Of a DNA stretch of 57,996 bases, positions 36,261 through 46,712 are shown piece by piece. The position numbers and the translations under genes are program-made. The notes beneath the pieces were generated by a model. The model ran no database searches. It saw only the letters and a program-made list of their open reading frames with translations, and was not told the origin of the DNA. Source of the DNA: Massilia timonae CCUG 45783 (GTDB lineage: Bacteria > Pseudomonadota > Gammaproteobacteria > Burkholderiales > Burkholderiaceae_D); the NCBI RefSeq assembly GCF_000315425.1, contig NZ_JH992924.1:2599-60594 (forward strand), written 5' to 3'. How positions within the stretch are numbered: the stretch's first letter is position 1; the number at the start of each line of letters is the position of its first letter.

Positions 36261-36276
36261 TGGCACACATCCTGCT
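36261..36276 (+). promoter_or_regulatory. Sigma-54 (RpoN) promoter for the porin-glnK-amtB cluster
   Basis: TGGCAC at 36261-36266 and CTGCT at 36272-36276 place GG (36262-36263) and GC (36274-36275) exactly 10 bases apart, the defining -24/-12 spacing. Together with the NtrC-like site upstream this predicts induction on nitrogen limitation. The first gene starts at 36343. Confidence 0.8.
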
Positions 36277-36342
36277 AAATGAAAGAGGAATAACGCATGA
36301 AAAAAGGATTCCAAACGCAGTAACTGTCAAAGGGGGTTTGTC

Positions 36343-37435
<1,093 letters not shown>

Positions 37436-37449
37436 GAAGGAAAGTGTTC

Positions 37450-38850
37450 ATGAAGCAGATAACTACAAAAATCCTGACCGCCATGCTGGGCCTGGGCCTG
37501 GCCCTCCCGGCCATGGCGGCGCCGTCCATCAACAAGGGGGATACCGCCTGGATGTTCGTCGCCACGCTGCTGGTGATCATGATGGTGATCCCGGGCCTGG
37601 CGCTGTTCTACGGCGGCATGGTACGCGCCAAGAACATGTTGTCGGTCCTGATGCAGGTCATGATGGTGTTTTCGCTGATCATCGTGCTGTGGTGCCTGTA
37701 CGGCTACTCGCTGGCCTTCACCGGCAACAACGCCTTCATCGGCGGCTTCGACCGTGCCTTCCTGCAAGGCATCTGGGACCCGGTCGCCGGCACGTTCTCG
37801 ATGGGCGCCACCTTCACCAAGGAGGTGATGATCCCCGAGTTCATCTTCGTCGCCTTCCAGGGCACCTTCGCCGCCATCACCTGCGCGCTGATCGTCGGTT
37901 CCTTCGCCGAGCGCGCGCGCTTCGCGGCGGTGCTGGCCTTCGTGGTGATCTGGTTCACGTTCGCCTACCTGCCGATGGCGCACATGGTCTGGTTCTGGGC
38001 CGGCCCTGACGCGATTACCGACGCCGCCTCGCTGGCCACCGTCACCGCCGGCGCCGGCTACCTGTGGCAGCAGGGCGCGCTCGACTTCGCGGGCGGCACC
38101 GTGGTGCACATCAATTCCGCGGTCGCCGGCCTGGTCGGCGCCTACGTGATCGGCAAGCGCGTCGGCTACGGCAAGGAATCGATGGCCCCGCACTCGCTGC
38201 CGATGACGATGGTCGGCGCTTCGCTGCTGTGGGTCGGCTGGTTCGGCTTCAACGCCGGTTCGGCGCTCGAAGCGGGCGACATCGCGGCGCTGGCCTTCAT
38301 CAACACCCTGCTGGCGACCGCCGCCGCCACCGTCTCGTGGGCGGCCGGCGAGTGGATCTTCAAGCGCAAGCCATCGATGCTGGGCGCCGCCTCGGGCGCC
38401 ATCTCGGGCCTGGTGGCGATCACCCCGGGCGCCGGTTTCGTGGGGCCGATGGGCGCCTTGGTCATGGGCCTGCTGGCTGGTATCATCTGCCTGTGGGGCG
38501 TGACCGGCCTGAAGCGCATGCTGCGCGCCGACGATTCGCTCGACGTGTTCGGCGTGCACGGCGTGGGCGGCATCCTGGGCGCGCTGCTGACCGGCGTGTT
38601 CGCGGCGCCGTCGCTGGGTGGCCAGGGCGTGTGGGATTACACCACCAATGCCATGAACACCAGCTATTCGATCGGTAGCCAGGTGCTGGTGCAGGCGCAC
38701 GGCGTGGTCGTGACCATCGCCTGGTCGGCCATCGTCGCCTTCATCGCCTTCAAGCTGGTCGACATCGTGATCGGCCTGCGCGTGCCTGAAGACGAAGAGC
38801 GCGAAGGCCTGGACATCACCAGCCACGGCGAATCGGCGTACCGTTACTGA
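37450..38850 (+). CDS. amtB: Ammonium transporter AmtB
   Basis: A 466-residue inner-membrane ammonium channel. A cleavable leader (KQITTKILTAMLGLGLALPAMA) is followed by eleven helices. DTAWMFVATLLVIMMVIPGLALF and YGGMVRAKNMLS open the channel. DFAGGTVVHINSAVAGLVGA is the Amt signature, carrying one pore histidine, and VFGVHGVGGILGALLTG carries the second. The C-terminal segment LRVPEDEEREGLD is the GlnK contact region. The ATG at 37450 has AAGGAAAG upstream. The gene is followed by a strong rho-independent terminator, so porin-glnK-amtB is one transcript. Confidence 0.96.
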   Translation: MKQITTKILTAMLGLGLALPAMAAPSINKGDTAWMFVATLLVIMMVIPGLALFYGGMVRAKNMLSVLMQVMMVFSLIIVLWCLYGYSLAFTGNNAFIGGFDRAFLQGIWDPVAGTFSMGATFTKEVMIPEFIFVAFQGTFAAITCALIVGSFAERARFAAVLAFVVIWFTFAYLPMAHMVWFWAGPDAITDAASLATVTAGAGYLWQQGALDFAGGTVVHINSAVAGLVGAYVIGKRVGYGKESMAPHSLPMTMVGASLLWVGWFGFNAGSALEAGDIAALAFINTLLATAAATVSWAAGEWIFKRKPSMLGAASGAISGLVAITPGAGFVGPMGALVMGLLAGIICLWGVTGLKRMLRADDSLDVFGVHGVGGILGALLTGVFAAPSLGGQGVWDYTTNAMNTSYSIGSQVLVQAHGVVVTIAWSAIVAFIAFKLVDIVIGLRVPEDEEREGLDITSHGESAYRY

Positions 38851-38870
38851 TATCCCCGGATATCGGTCAG

Positions 38871-38895
38871 AAAGGCGCCTGCGGGCGCCTTTTTT
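38871..38895 (+). terminator. Rho-independent terminator after amtB
   Basis: A perfect 9-bp stem AAAGGCGCC/GGCGCCTTT with the loop TGCG, followed by a T run, begins 20 bases after the amtB stop. A smaller inverted repeat, GATATCC/GGATATC, overlaps the stop codon. Confidence 0.9.
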
Positions 38896-38994
38896 GCGTT
38901 CTTGGCAACACCTCTTTAAAAAGGGCCAGGCACCCCCATATGAGATACCCGATTAAGTAAACAACAAGAAGCGCATAACAAGGACGTCCTCTAC

Positions 38995-40296
38995 ATGGTT
39001 CCGCACCTCGCCACAGCCCAGACCGGTCCTCTGCTGGACCTGGAAAAGAAAATCCTCGAAGCCACCCCCGCCATCGAGCGCTGGTTCCGGCTCGAGTGGC
39101 AGGAGCATACGCCGCCGTTCTATTGCTCGGTCGACCTGCGCAACGCCGGGTACAAGCTGGCGCCGGTCGACACCAACCTGTTCCCGGGCGGCTTCAACAA
39201 CCTGCCGACCGAAATGCTGCCGCTGACGGTGCAAGCCGCCATGGCCGCGATCGACAAATATTGCCCGGACGCACGCAACCTGATCCTGGTGCCCGAGACG
39301 CATACGCGCAATCCGATGTACTTGCAGAACGTGGCGCGCCTGATGCAGATCTTCCGCCAGACCGGGCTGCACGTGCGCCTGGGCTCGTTCTCGCCGGACG
39401 TCACCGAACCGACCCCGTTGGCCCTTCCTGACGGCAATATGCTGGTGGTCGAGCCGCTGGTGCGTTCGCCCAACGGCCGCCGCGTCGGCCTGGCCGATTT
39501 CGATCCCTGCACCATCCTGCTCAACAACGATCTGTCGGGCGGCATTCCGGCCATCCTCGAGAACGTGCACGAGCAGTCGCTGCTGCCGCCGCTGCACGCC
39601 GGCTGGGCGCTGCGCCGCAAGAGCAACCACCTGAAGGCGTTCGACGAGGTGGCCAAGAAGTTCGGCAAGCTGATCGACATCGATCCGTGGCTGGTCAATC
39701 CGCTGCACAGCAAGTGCGGCGAAGTCGACCTGCGCGAGAACATCGGCACCGAGGCCCTGGCCGACAACGTCTCGGCGCTGTTCTCGAAGATCAAGAAGAA
39801 ATACAAGGAATACGGCATGAAGGAGCGCAAGCCCTTCGTGATCCTGAAGCCCGACGCCGGCACCTACGGCATGGGCGTGATGACCATCAAGGATGCGAGC
39901 GAAGTGCGCGACCTGACCCCGGCCCAGCGCGCGCGCATGTCGGTGATCAAGGATGGCGTGGCAGTGACCGACCTGATCATCCAGGAAGGCGTGCCCACCT
40001 TCGAATCGATCGACGACGCCGTGGCCGAGCCGGTGGTGTACATGATCGACCGCTACGTGGTGGGCGGCTTCTATCGCGTGCACGCCGAGCGCGGCATCGA
40101 CCAGAACCTGAACTCGCCGGGCTCGCAATACGTGCCGCTGGCCTTCGCCCAGCAGCATGCGGTGCCGGACCTGAAGGCCAAGCCGGGCACGGCGGCGCCG
40201 AACCGCTTCTATGTGTATGGCGTGGTGGCGCGACTGGGCATGCTGGCGGCGTCGCTGGAAATGGAACGCACGGATCCGAATCCGGAAGTCTATTGA
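38995..40296 (+). CDS. gshA: Glutamate-cysteine ligase (proteobacterial short type)
   Basis: A 433-residue enzyme that joins glutamate and cysteine, the first step of glutathione synthesis. It belongs to the ligase type found in beta-proteobacteria, not the E. coli type. The chain includes PPFYCSVDLRNAGYKLAPVD near the start. KPFVILKPDAGTYGMGVM then looks like an ATP-grasp lysine/glycine loop, and YMIDRYVVGGFYRVHAERG follows. Length is normal. The ATG at 38995 is the first in frame. The partner gshB lies downstream at 41253, with an antisense methyltransferase gene between. A short hairpin terminator follows. Confidence 0.9.
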   Translation: MVPHLATAQTGPLLDLEKKILEATPAIERWFRLEWQEHTPPFYCSVDLRNAGYKLAPVDTNLFPGGFNNLPTEMLPLTVQAAMAAIDKYCPDARNLILVPETHTRNPMYLQNVARLMQIFRQTGLHVRLGSFSPDVTEPTPLALPDGNMLVVEPLVRSPNGRRVGLADFDPCTILLNNDLSGGIPAILENVHEQSLLPPLHAGWALRRKSNHLKAFDEVAKKFGKLIDIDPWLVNPLHSKCGEVDLRENIGTEALADNVSALFSKIKKKYKEYGMKERKPFVILKPDAGTYGMGVMTIKDASEVRDLTPAQRARMSVIKDGVAVTDLIIQEGVPTFESIDDAVAEPVVYMIDRYVVGGFYRVHAERGIDQNLNSPGSQYVPLAFAQQHAVPDLKAKPGTAAPNRFYVYGVVARLGMLAASLEMERTDPNPEVY

Positions 40297-40308
40297 CGGT
40301 AGCGGGGA

Positions 40309-40332
40309 GGGCGGCCGCTGCCGCCCGTTCTT
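40309..40332. terminator. Hairpin terminator between convergent gshA and methyltransferase genes
   Basis: The stem GGGCGGC/GCCGCCC (7 bp) with the loop CGCT is followed by GTTCTT on the plus strand. The T run is weak, but the position 12 bases after the gshA stop and between convergent genes supports a terminator. Confidence 0.55.
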
Positions 40333-40357
40333 GACTGACGGGCTCCCCGGCTGGTCC

Positions 40358-41071
40358 TCATTCTTCCTTGCGCACCACGTACATGAAATGCGAGCGCAGC
40401 ACCGGCGCCAGCGCCGTCAGCAACTCGGACACCATGTAGGGCGCCACCGCCAGCAGCCGGTGGATCGGCGGCGCCAGCACCAGGCTGCGATAGCGCTGCT
40501 CTGTGCCCGGCCACCACGCTTGCAGCTCGGCGCGGGTGACCTTGTGCACGTTGCGGTTGCGTGGGTTGTCGTAGCGGAAATCGAACACGAGGCACCAGCC
40601 GCCCGGGCGCAGCATGCGCCACATCTGGGCGGCCAGCTCGCGCCGCAGGACGGGATCGAGCACCGAGGAAAACACCGTTTGCGCCGTGACGAGGTCGTAG
40701 CCGGCCTGCGGCAGCGCGTCGAGCGTGCCCAGGTGCCAGCGTACGCCGTGGGCGGTGCAGCGCCGCGCATGGTCGAGCCGGTCTTTTTGCAGCTCGGTGC
40801 CGGTAAGCTTGGCCGGCGTGGCGCCCCAGTCGATCATCTGGCGCAGGAAACCGCCGGTGCCGCAGCCGACGTCCAGCACTTGCACGCTCGATAGATCAGA
40901 GCCAACCGTGTTGGAGAGCAGGTCGGCAAAGCCGCGCGAACGCGCCGCCACCTGCTGCAGGATCTCGGGCCGGTGCCAGGCGTAGCGCGCCAGCGCGGCG
41001 CCGCCATGCCAGTTGCGGTAGACATCTTCGATGCGCTCCTGCTCGGCCTGTTGGCTTGGTTGGGTATCCAT
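40358..41071 (-). CDS. Class I SAM-dependent methyltransferase
   Basis: A 237-residue methyltransferase. VQVLDVGCGTGGFLRQM (about 70-86) is motif I for S-adenosylmethionine binding. GYDLVTAQTVFSSVLDP is motif II/III, and MLRPGGWCLVFDFRYDNPRNRN is the post-motif III stretch of type 11 methyltransferases. The substrate is unknown. The ATG at 41071 has GGAG-like bases upstream; a frame extension to 41212 lacks support. The gene is antisense between gshA and gshB and so is not part of their operon. Confidence 0.85.
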   Translation of the reverse strand: MDTQPSQQAEQERIEDVYRNWHGGAALARYAWHRPEILQQVAARSRGFADLLSNTVGSDLSSVQVLDVGCGTGGFLRQMIDWGATPAKLTGTELQKDRLDHARRCTAHGVRWHLGTLDALPQAGYDLVTAQTVFSSVLDPVLRRELAAQMWRMLRPGGWCLVFDFRYDNPRNRNVHKVTRAELQAWWPGTEQRYRSLVLAPPIHRLLAVAPYMVSELLTALAPVLRSHFMYVVRKEE

Positions 41072-41252
41072 GCCTCCATGCTCCACCCTGATCGCCGCGA
41101 TCCGATTGAGGTGTCTCAGTCGCGCGGCGTGATACCCGACAAATTGCAGCAGTGCACCTTCAAGTGTGAATGGATGGGGTTGGCCCGGGGCCTCGGCCGC
41201 GAGTTTCCGCAATTCGGGCTAAAATCAGAGCATTACCCCGAATGGAAGCCCC

Positions 41253-42197
41253 ATGAAAATCGCCTTTCTCGCCGACCCTCTGTCCGGATTCAAGATCTAC
41301 AAGGATTCGACCTTCGCCATGATGCGCGAGGCGGCCCGGCGCGGCCATGCCATCTACCACTTCGAGCAGCGCGACATGGTGCTCGAAGAAGGCGTCGTCA
41401 GCGCGCGCGTGGCGCAGATCCATCTCACCGGCGACGCCGACGAGTGGTACCGCCTTGACCCGGCCGCCGACGTCGAGCTGTCCGAATTCGACGCCATCAT
41501 CGAGCGCAAGGATCCGCCGTTCGACATGGAATACGTGTACGGCACCTATCTGCTGGAACTGGCCGAGCGCCAGGGCGCACGCGTGGTCAACAGCCCGCGC
41601 GCGATCCGCGACCACAACGAGAAGCTGGCCATCGGCCAGTTCAGCGAACACACCTCGCCGACCATCGTCACCTCGGATGCGGCGCGCCTGCGCGCCTTCC
41701 ACGCGAAACACGGCGACGTGATCTTCAAGCCGCTCGACGGCATGGGCGGCGCCGGCATCTTCCGCGTCAAGAGCGATGGCCTGAACCTGGGGTCGATCAT
41801 CGAGACCCTCACCGACAATGGCCGCAACACCATCATGGCCCAGAAGTTCATTCCGGCCATCGAGAAGGGCGACAAGCGCGTGCTGGTCATCGGCGGCAAG
41901 CCGGTGCCCTTCGTGCTGGCGCGCATCCCGCAAGGCGGCGAAGTGCGCGGCAACCTGGCCGCCGGCGGCCTGGGCGTGGCCCAGCCGATCAGCCCGCGCG
42001 AGCGCGAGATCGCCGAGGCCCTGGGCCCGGTGCTGGCCGAGCGCGGCCTGTTGCTGGTAGGATTAGACGTGATCGGCGACTTCCTCACCGAAGTCAACGT
42101 GACCAGCCCGACCTGTTTCCAGGAGATCCACGACCAGGCCGGATTCGACGTGGCCGCGATGTTCATCGACGCGGTCGAACAAAAGGTGAACGAATAA
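41253..42197 (+). CDS. gshB: Glutathione synthetase
   Basis: A 314-residue ATP-grasp enzyme that adds glycine to gamma-glutamylcysteine. The start MKIAFLADPLSGFKIYKDST is typical. Further motifs are FDMEYVYGTYLLELAE and VIFKPLDGMGGAGIFRV (ATP-grasp loop). KRVLVIGGKPVPFVLARIP and DVIGDFLTEVNVTSPT (metal site) are at the end. Full length. It is followed after 4 bp by the EIIA gene, the usual order in Burkholderiales, so glutathione and phosphotransferase genes share a transcript. Confidence 0.96.
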   Translation: MKIAFLADPLSGFKIYKDSTFAMMREAARRGHAIYHFEQRDMVLEEGVVSARVAQIHLTGDADEWYRLDPAADVELSEFDAIIERKDPPFDMEYVYGTYLLELAERQGARVVNSPRAIRDHNEKLAIGQFSEHTSPTIVTSDAARLRAFHAKHGDVIFKPLDGMGGAGIFRVKSDGLNLGSIIETLTDNGRNTIMAQKFIPAIEKGDKRVLVIGGKPVPFVLARIPQGGEVRGNLAAGGLGVAQPISPREREIAEALGPVLAERGLLLVGLDVIGDFLTEVNVTSPTCFQEIHDQAGFDVAAMFIDAVEQKVNE

Positions 42198-42201
42198 CAT
42201 C

Positions 42202-42603
42202 ATGGTAGGCATCCTGCTCCTGACCCACGCGCCGCTGGGCCAGGCATTCATCGCGGCGGTGGCGCACGTGTTCCGCGGCCCGACCGAGCGCTTCGAGGCG
42301 ATCGACGTGGCCGCCGACCAGGATATCGGCGAAGTCAACGGCCTGGCGCGCGAGGCGATCGCGCGCCTCGACGAAGGCGACGGTGTGCTGGTGATCACCG
42401 ACGTCAAGGGCGGCACGCCGTCCAATTGCTGCAACTCGCTGGCCGACGCCGGCCACGTGGAAGTCATCGCCGGCATCAGCCTGCCGATGCTGCTGCGGGC
42501 GATCACGTATCGGCGCGACACGCTCGACGTCGTGGTCGAGATGGCGCTGGCGGGCGCCCAGAACGGCGCGGTGCGGGTGGATAACCGGATTCGGGTGGGG
42601 TAG
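42202..42603 (+). CDS. PTS EIIA component, mannose/fructose family
   Basis: A 133-residue EIIA of the mannose type. MVGILLLTHAPLGQAFI has the phospho-accepting histidine H9, and VLVITDVKGGTPSNCCNSLA is the family's GGTP.N motif. It accepts phosphate from HPr, encoded 69 bp downstream. No EIIB or EIIC gene is nearby, so the relay looks regulatory rather than sugar-importing. A comparable EIIA-HPr-EI set without permease occurs in many beta-proteobacteria. The target of regulation is not evident from this window. Confidence 0.92.
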   Translation: MVGILLLTHAPLGQAFIAAVAHVFRGPTERFEAIDVAADQDIGEVNGLAREAIARLDEGDGVLVITDVKGGTPSNCCNSLADAGHVEVIAGISLPMLLRAITYRRDTLDVVVEMALAGAQNGAVRVDNRIRVG

Positions 42604-42672
42604 GGATAGCCGTAGCGGTAGCGGTGCAGGCGCCGAGGGGCGCGATTCGACAAGTACAACGATAAAGCGAAT

Positions 42673-42942
42673 ATGATTCAACAAGAACTCGAGATCATCA
42701 ACAAGCTGGGCCTGCATGCCCGCGCATCCGCCAAATTCACGCAGCTGGCCGCCAAGTACCAGAGCGACGTCTGGCTCACCCGCAACGGCCGCCGCATCAA
42801 CGCCAAGTCGATCATGGGCGTCATGATGCTGGCCGCCGGCAAGGGCGCCAAGGTGACCCTGGAAGCCGACGGCAAGGACGAGGAAGCCGCGGTCGCGGCC
42901 CTGTCCGCCCTGGTCAACGACAAGTTCGGCGAAGGCGAGTAA
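42673..42942 (+). CDS. ptsH: Phosphocarrier protein HPr
   Basis: An 89-residue HPr. H15 in KLGLHARASAKF is the active-site histidine phosphorylated by enzyme I. S46 in AKSIMGVMML is the regulatory serine found in organisms with HPr kinase. Length is normal. It precedes ptsI and follows the EIIA gene, completing the phosphoryl relay. The S46 region is well conserved, which hints that an HPr kinase/phosphatase exists elsewhere in the genome, as is usual in this group. Confidence 0.97.
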   Translation: MIQQELEIINKLGLHARASAKFTQLAAKYQSDVWLTRNGRRINAKSIMGVMMLAAGKGAKVTLEADGKDEEAAVAALSALVNDKFGEGE

Positions 42943-42980
42943 TGCCGCGTGAAGCGGCATCTCGTTCAGGAGACGTCAGC

Positions 42981-44750
42981 ATGGCCTCCTTCCTTCTCCA
43001 TGGCATACCGGTCTCGCGCGGGATCGCGATCGGCCGCGCCCACCTGCTCACCCCGGCCGCGCTCGACGTCAAGCACTACCTGGTCGCCGACGACCAGGTG
43101 GAAAACGAAGTGCGCCGCCTGCAGGACGCGATCGCCGCCGTGCACCGCAACCTGCAGGAACTGTGGACCGACCTGCCCAAGGACGCCCCCACCGAGCTGG
43201 GCGCCTTCATCGACGTCCACGCCCTGATCCTGTCCGATCCGATGGTGTCGGAAGCGCCGCTCGATATCATCCGCGCGCGCCACTACAACGCCGAATGGGC
43301 GCTGGTGACCCAGATCGACGACCTGTCGGCCCAGTTCGACGAGATCGAGGACGAATACCTGCGCGAGCGCAAGCACGACATCCAGCAGGTGGCCGAGCGG
43401 GTACTGAAGGTCTTGACCGGCACCGCGCTGAACGTGCCGCCGATCGTGATCGACGACGACCAGCCGCCGCCGCAGATGATCGTGGTGGCGCACGACATCT
43501 CGCCGGCCGACATGCTGGCCTTCCGCGACCGCGACGGCGGACCGCGCACCTTCATCGGCTTCGTCACCGACGTCGGCGGCCAGAACTCGCACACCGCGAT
43601 CGTCGCGCGCAGCCTCGACATCCCGGCCGTGGTGGGTATGGACCAGGCCTCGCGCCTGGTCGAGCAGGATGACTGGGTGATCGTCGACGGCGACGCCGGC
43701 GTGGTGATCTGCAATCCGAGCCAGCTGGTGCTGGAGCAGTACCGCGAGCGCCAGACGGCGCTGGCCAAGGCGCGCAAACGCCTGCTCAAGCTCAAGAAGA
43801 CCCCGGCCGTCACCCAGGACGGCACCGCTATCACGCTCCTGGCCAATATCGAGCTGCCCGACGATTGCCCGGCCGCGCTCGAAGCGGGCGCCAACGGCGT
43901 CGGCCTGTTCCGCTCCGAATTCCTGTTCATGGGCCGCGGCCCGCAGGGCCTGCAGATTCCGGGCGAGGACGAACAGTTCGAGCAGTACCGCAAGGCGGTG
44001 CTGGCGATGAAGGGCCGGCCGGTGACGATCCGCACGCTCGACGTCGGCGCCGACAAGCCGCTCGACCAGACCGATCAGACCGCGCTCAATCCGGCGCTGG
44101 GCCTGCGCGCGATCCGCTACTGCCTGGCCGAGCCGCAGATGTTCCTGACCCAGCTGCGGGCCATCCTGAGGGCGTCCGCCTTCGGCAAGGTGAGGATCCT
44201 GATCCCGATGCTGGCGCATGCCTTCGAGATCGACCAGACCCTGAACATGATCGAACAGGCCAAGGCCGAGCTGCGTCTTGAAAACATCAAATTCGACGAG
44301 GGCATCGAGGTCGGCGCCATGATCGAGATCCCGGCCGCGGCGCTGGCGCTGCCGCTGTTCGTGCGGCGCATGGATTTCCTGTCGATCGGCACGAATGACC
44401 TCATCCAGTATCTGCTGGCGATCGACCGGGTCGATTACGAGGTGGCGCACCTGTATAATCCGCTGCACCCGGCCGTATTGCAGCTGATCGCCTCGACCAT
44501 CGCCACCGGCCACAAGGCCGGTCTGGACGTGGCGGTATGCGGCGAGATGGCCGGCGACGTCAAGCTCACCCGCCTGTTGCTGGGCATGGGCTTGCGCGAA
44601 TTCTCGATGCATCCGGCGCAGCTGCTGGCGGTGAAACAAGAAATCTTGAACACCGACCTGGGCGCGGTCACCACCCGTACCCGGCGCATCCTGCGCGCGA
44701 TCGAGCCGGGCGAGATCGCCAGCGCGGTCGAGCAGCTGCAAGCCCTCTGA
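42981..44750 (+). CDS. ptsI: Phosphoenolpyruvate-protein phosphotransferase (enzyme I)
   Basis: A 589-residue enzyme I that takes phosphate from phosphoenolpyruvate and passes it to HPr. [19 protein letters not shown] holds the active H204. [16 protein letters not shown] and the catalytic-loop cysteine in AVCGEMAGD belong to the PEP-binding barrel, and [18 protein letters not shown] is the PEP-utiliser signature. The ATG at 42981 has AGGAG 7 bases upstream; the earlier frame start at 42942 overlaps the ptsH end and is less likely. Complete. Confidence 0.96.
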   Translation: MASFLLHGIPVSRGIAIGRAHLLTPAALDVKHYLVADDQVENEVRRLQDAIAAVHRNLQELWTDLPKDAPTELGAFIDVHALILSDPMVSEAPLDIIRARHYNAEWALVTQIDDLSAQFDEIEDEYLRERKHDIQQVAERVLKVLTGTALNVPPIVIDDDQPPPQMIVVAHDISPADMLAFRDRDGGPRTFIGFVTDVGGQNSHTAIVARSLDIPAVVGMDQASRLVEQDDWVIVDGDAGVVICNPSQLVLEQYRERQTALAKARKRLLKLKKTPAVTQDGTAITLLANIELPDDCPAALEAGANGVGLFRSEFLFMGRGPQGLQIPGEDEQFEQYRKAVLAMKGRPVTIRTLDVGADKPLDQTDQTALNPALGLRAIRYCLAEPQMFLTQLRAILRASAFGKVRILIPMLAHAFEIDQTLNMIEQAKAELRLENIKFDEGIEVGAMIEIPAAALALPLFVRRMDFLSIGTNDLIQYLLAIDRVDYEVAHLYNPLHPAVLQLIASTIATGHKAGLDVAVCGEMAGDVKLTRLLLGMGLREFSMHPAQLLAVKQEILNTDLGAVTTRTRRILRAIEPGEIASAVEQLQAL

Positions 44751-44757
44751 CGTTGTG

Positions 44758-44782
44758 GCGACGGCCAGGCCCCGGCCGTCGC
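44758..44782. terminator. GC-rich hairpin between ptsI and metX
   Basis: The perfect 9-bp stem GCGACGGCC/GGCCGTCGC has a 7-base loop and begins 8 bases after the ptsI stop. There is no T run, so it may be an attenuating or RNA-stabilising hairpin rather than a full terminator. Confidence 0.4.
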
Positions 44783-44823
44783 GAGCACCACCACCGCACC
44801 ACCCAACACTTTTGAATACCTCC

Positions 44824-45960
44824 ATGGGATCTCTTGGAATAGTCACACCGCAGGCGATGCATTTCGCCGAGCCCTTGCTGTTGCAAAGCGGCGCCCAGCT
44901 CGGCGACTACACGCTGATGTATGAAACCTATGGCACGCTCAACGCCGACAAGTCGAACGCGGTGCTGATCTGCCACGCGCTGAACGCCTCGCACCACGTG
45001 GCCGGCCACTACGCCACGCCGAAAAGCGCCGGCTGGTGGGACAATATGGTCGGACCGGGCAAGCCGGTCGACACCGACCGCTTCTTCGTCATCGGCATCA
45101 ACAACCTCGGATCCTGCTTCGGCTCGACCGGCCCGATGCACGTCAATCCCGCCACCGGCAAGCCGTATGGCGCCGCCTTCCCGCTGGTGACGGTGGAAGA
45201 CTGGGTGGCGGCCCAGGCGCGCCTGGCCGATCGCCTCGGCATCGAACAATTCGCCGCCGTGATGGGCGGCTCGCTGGGCGGCATGCAGGCCCTGTCGTGG
45301 AGCATCATGTTCCCCGAACGCCTGCGCCACTGCATCGTGATCGCCTCGACGCCCAAGCTGTCGGCCCAGAACATCGCCTTCAACGACGTCGCGCGCCAGG
45401 CCATCCTGACCGACCCGGACTACCGCGGCGGCGACTTCTACGAGCATGGCGTGGTGCCGAAGAACGGCCTCAAGGTGGCGCGCATGATCGGCCACATCAC
45501 GTATTTGTCAAACGACGACATGGCGGAAAAATTCGGGCGCAAGCTGCGCAACGCGGCCGAAACCAATGACTACAACTTCGACTTCGGCATCGACTTCGAG
45601 ATCGAATCCTATCTGCGCTACCAGGGCGACAAGTTTTCGGAATACTTCGACGCCAACACCTATTTGTTGATCACCAAGGCGCTCGACTACTTCGACCCGG
45701 CGCGCGAGCATGGCGGCGACCTGACGAAGGCGCTGGCCGGCACGAAAGCCCAGTTCCTGGTCGCCTCGTTCACCACCGACTGGCGCTTCTCGCCCGAGCG
45801 CAGCCGCGAGATCGTCGAGGCCCTGATTTCGAACCGGCGCCGCGTCAGCTATGCCGAGATCGACGCGCCGCACGGTCACGACGCCTTCCTGCTCGAAGAC
45901 GCGCGCTACATGAACGTGGTGCGCGCCTATGTCAACCGCATTGCGCTGGAGGTCGCATGA
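44824..45960 (+). CDS. metX: Homoserine O-acyltransferase MetX (acetyl or succinyl donor not decided)
   Basis: A 378-residue alpha/beta-hydrolase enzyme that acylates homoserine in methionine synthesis. [14 protein letters not shown] is the family's oxyanion/substrate loop, [12 protein letters not shown] carries the nucleophile S150, and [12 protein letters not shown] gives the catalytic histidine near the end. The ATG at 44824 begins [17 protein letters not shown]; the frame upstream is unconserved. It overlaps metW by 4 bases (ATGA), the standard metXW pair. Sequence alone does not separate the acetyl- from the succinyl-using forms. No SAM riboswitch was seen upstream. Confidence 0.95.
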   Translation: MGSLGIVTPQAMHFAEPLLLQSGAQLGDYTLMYETYGTLNADKSNAVLICHALNASHHVAGHYATPKSAGWWDNMVGPGKPVDTDRFFVIGINNLGSCFGSTGPMHVNPATGKPYGAAFPLVTVEDWVAAQARLADRLGIEQFAAVMGGSLGGMQALSWSIMFPERLRHCIVIASTPKLSAQNIAFNDVARQAILTDPDYRGGDFYEHGVVPKNGLKVARMIGHITYLSNDDMAEKFGRKLRNAAETNDYNFDFGIDFEIESYLRYQGDKFSEYFDANTYLLITKALDYFDPAREHGGDLTKALAGTKAQFLVASFTTDWRFSPERSREIVEALISNRRRVSYAEIDAPHGHDAFLLEDARYMNVVRAYVNRIALEVA

Positions 45961-46574
45961 ATTTCAACGACCTGAACACGCTGCGGCCCGACCTGGCCTT
46001 CATCGCGCACTGGGTGGGCGAGGGCGCCCACGTGCTGGACGTCGGCTGCGGCGACGGCGCCATGCTGCGCTACCTGGAGTCCGGCAAGCGCTGCAGCGGC
46101 TACGGCATCGAGATCGCCGACGACAAGGTGTTGGAAAGCACCGCGCGCGGCATCAACGTGATCCAGCACGACATGGAGAAGGGATTGGGCCTGTTCGGCG
46201 ACAATACCTTCGACACCGTGCTGTGCCTGAACTCGCTGCAGATGATGCAGCACGTCGAGGCGCTGCTGCGCGACATCGTGCGGGTGGGGACCGAAGCCAT
46301 CGTCTCGTTTCCCAACTTCGCCCACTGGCCGCACCGCCTGGCGCTGCTCAAGGGCCGCATGCCGATGTCGCGCTCGCTGCCCTATAAATGGTATGACACG
46401 CCCAACGTGCGCTATGCAACGATCTACGATTTCCAGGAACTGGCGGTGTCGTGCGGCCTCGAAGTGCTGGAGTGCGTGGCGCTGGCCGACGGCGAGGTCG
46501 TCAAATTCCTGCCCAACCTGCGCGGCAGCCTGGCAGTGTTTCGTCTGCGCAAGAAAATAACGCCAGCAACTTGA
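45957..46574 (+). CDS. metW: Methionine biosynthesis protein MetW
   Basis: A 205-residue methyltransferase-fold protein. [18 protein letters not shown] is the nucleotide-binding motif, followed by [19 protein letters not shown] and the family stretch [21 protein letters not shown] and [17 protein letters not shown]. MetW works with MetX and is needed for full acyltransferase activity. The start overlaps the metX stop (ATGA), so the pair is translationally coupled. Complete. Confidence 0.95.
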   Translation: MNFNDLNTLRPDLAFIAHWVGEGAHVLDVGCGDGAMLRYLESGKRCSGYGIEIADDKVLESTARGINVIQHDMEKGLGLFGDNTFDTVLCLNSLQMMQHVEALLRDIVRVGTEAIVSFPNFAHWPHRLALLKGRMPMSRSLPYKWYDTPNVRYATIYDFQELAVSCGLEVLECVALADGEVVKFLPNLRGSLAVFRLRKKITPAT

Positions 46575-46712
46575 TACGTCTTATGTGCGTTGGCGGCTTG
46601 AGCGAACGCGGCGGATACGCGATGATCCTCGCCAATCCTGCGCGGGCGTGTTGCCCGTTTTGAATAATTTCTGAGAGGATAGCGCTGCTAACAACAGCCT
46701 GTCGGTGACGAG

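Noticed and set aside
33120..36342. A cobalamin riboswitch expected for a B12-dependent reductase
   Set aside because: No B12-box-like conserved sequence or fold was found upstream of ubiK or nrdJ.
38901..38945. The GGGCCAGGCACCCCCAT segment before gshA as a regulator site
   Set aside because: It looks like part of a common intergenic repeat, but only one copy is in the window, so no claim is made.
42966..44846. A 626-codon open frame on the minus strand
   Set aside because: It is antisense to ptsI, with shadow-type composition and no recognisable motif.
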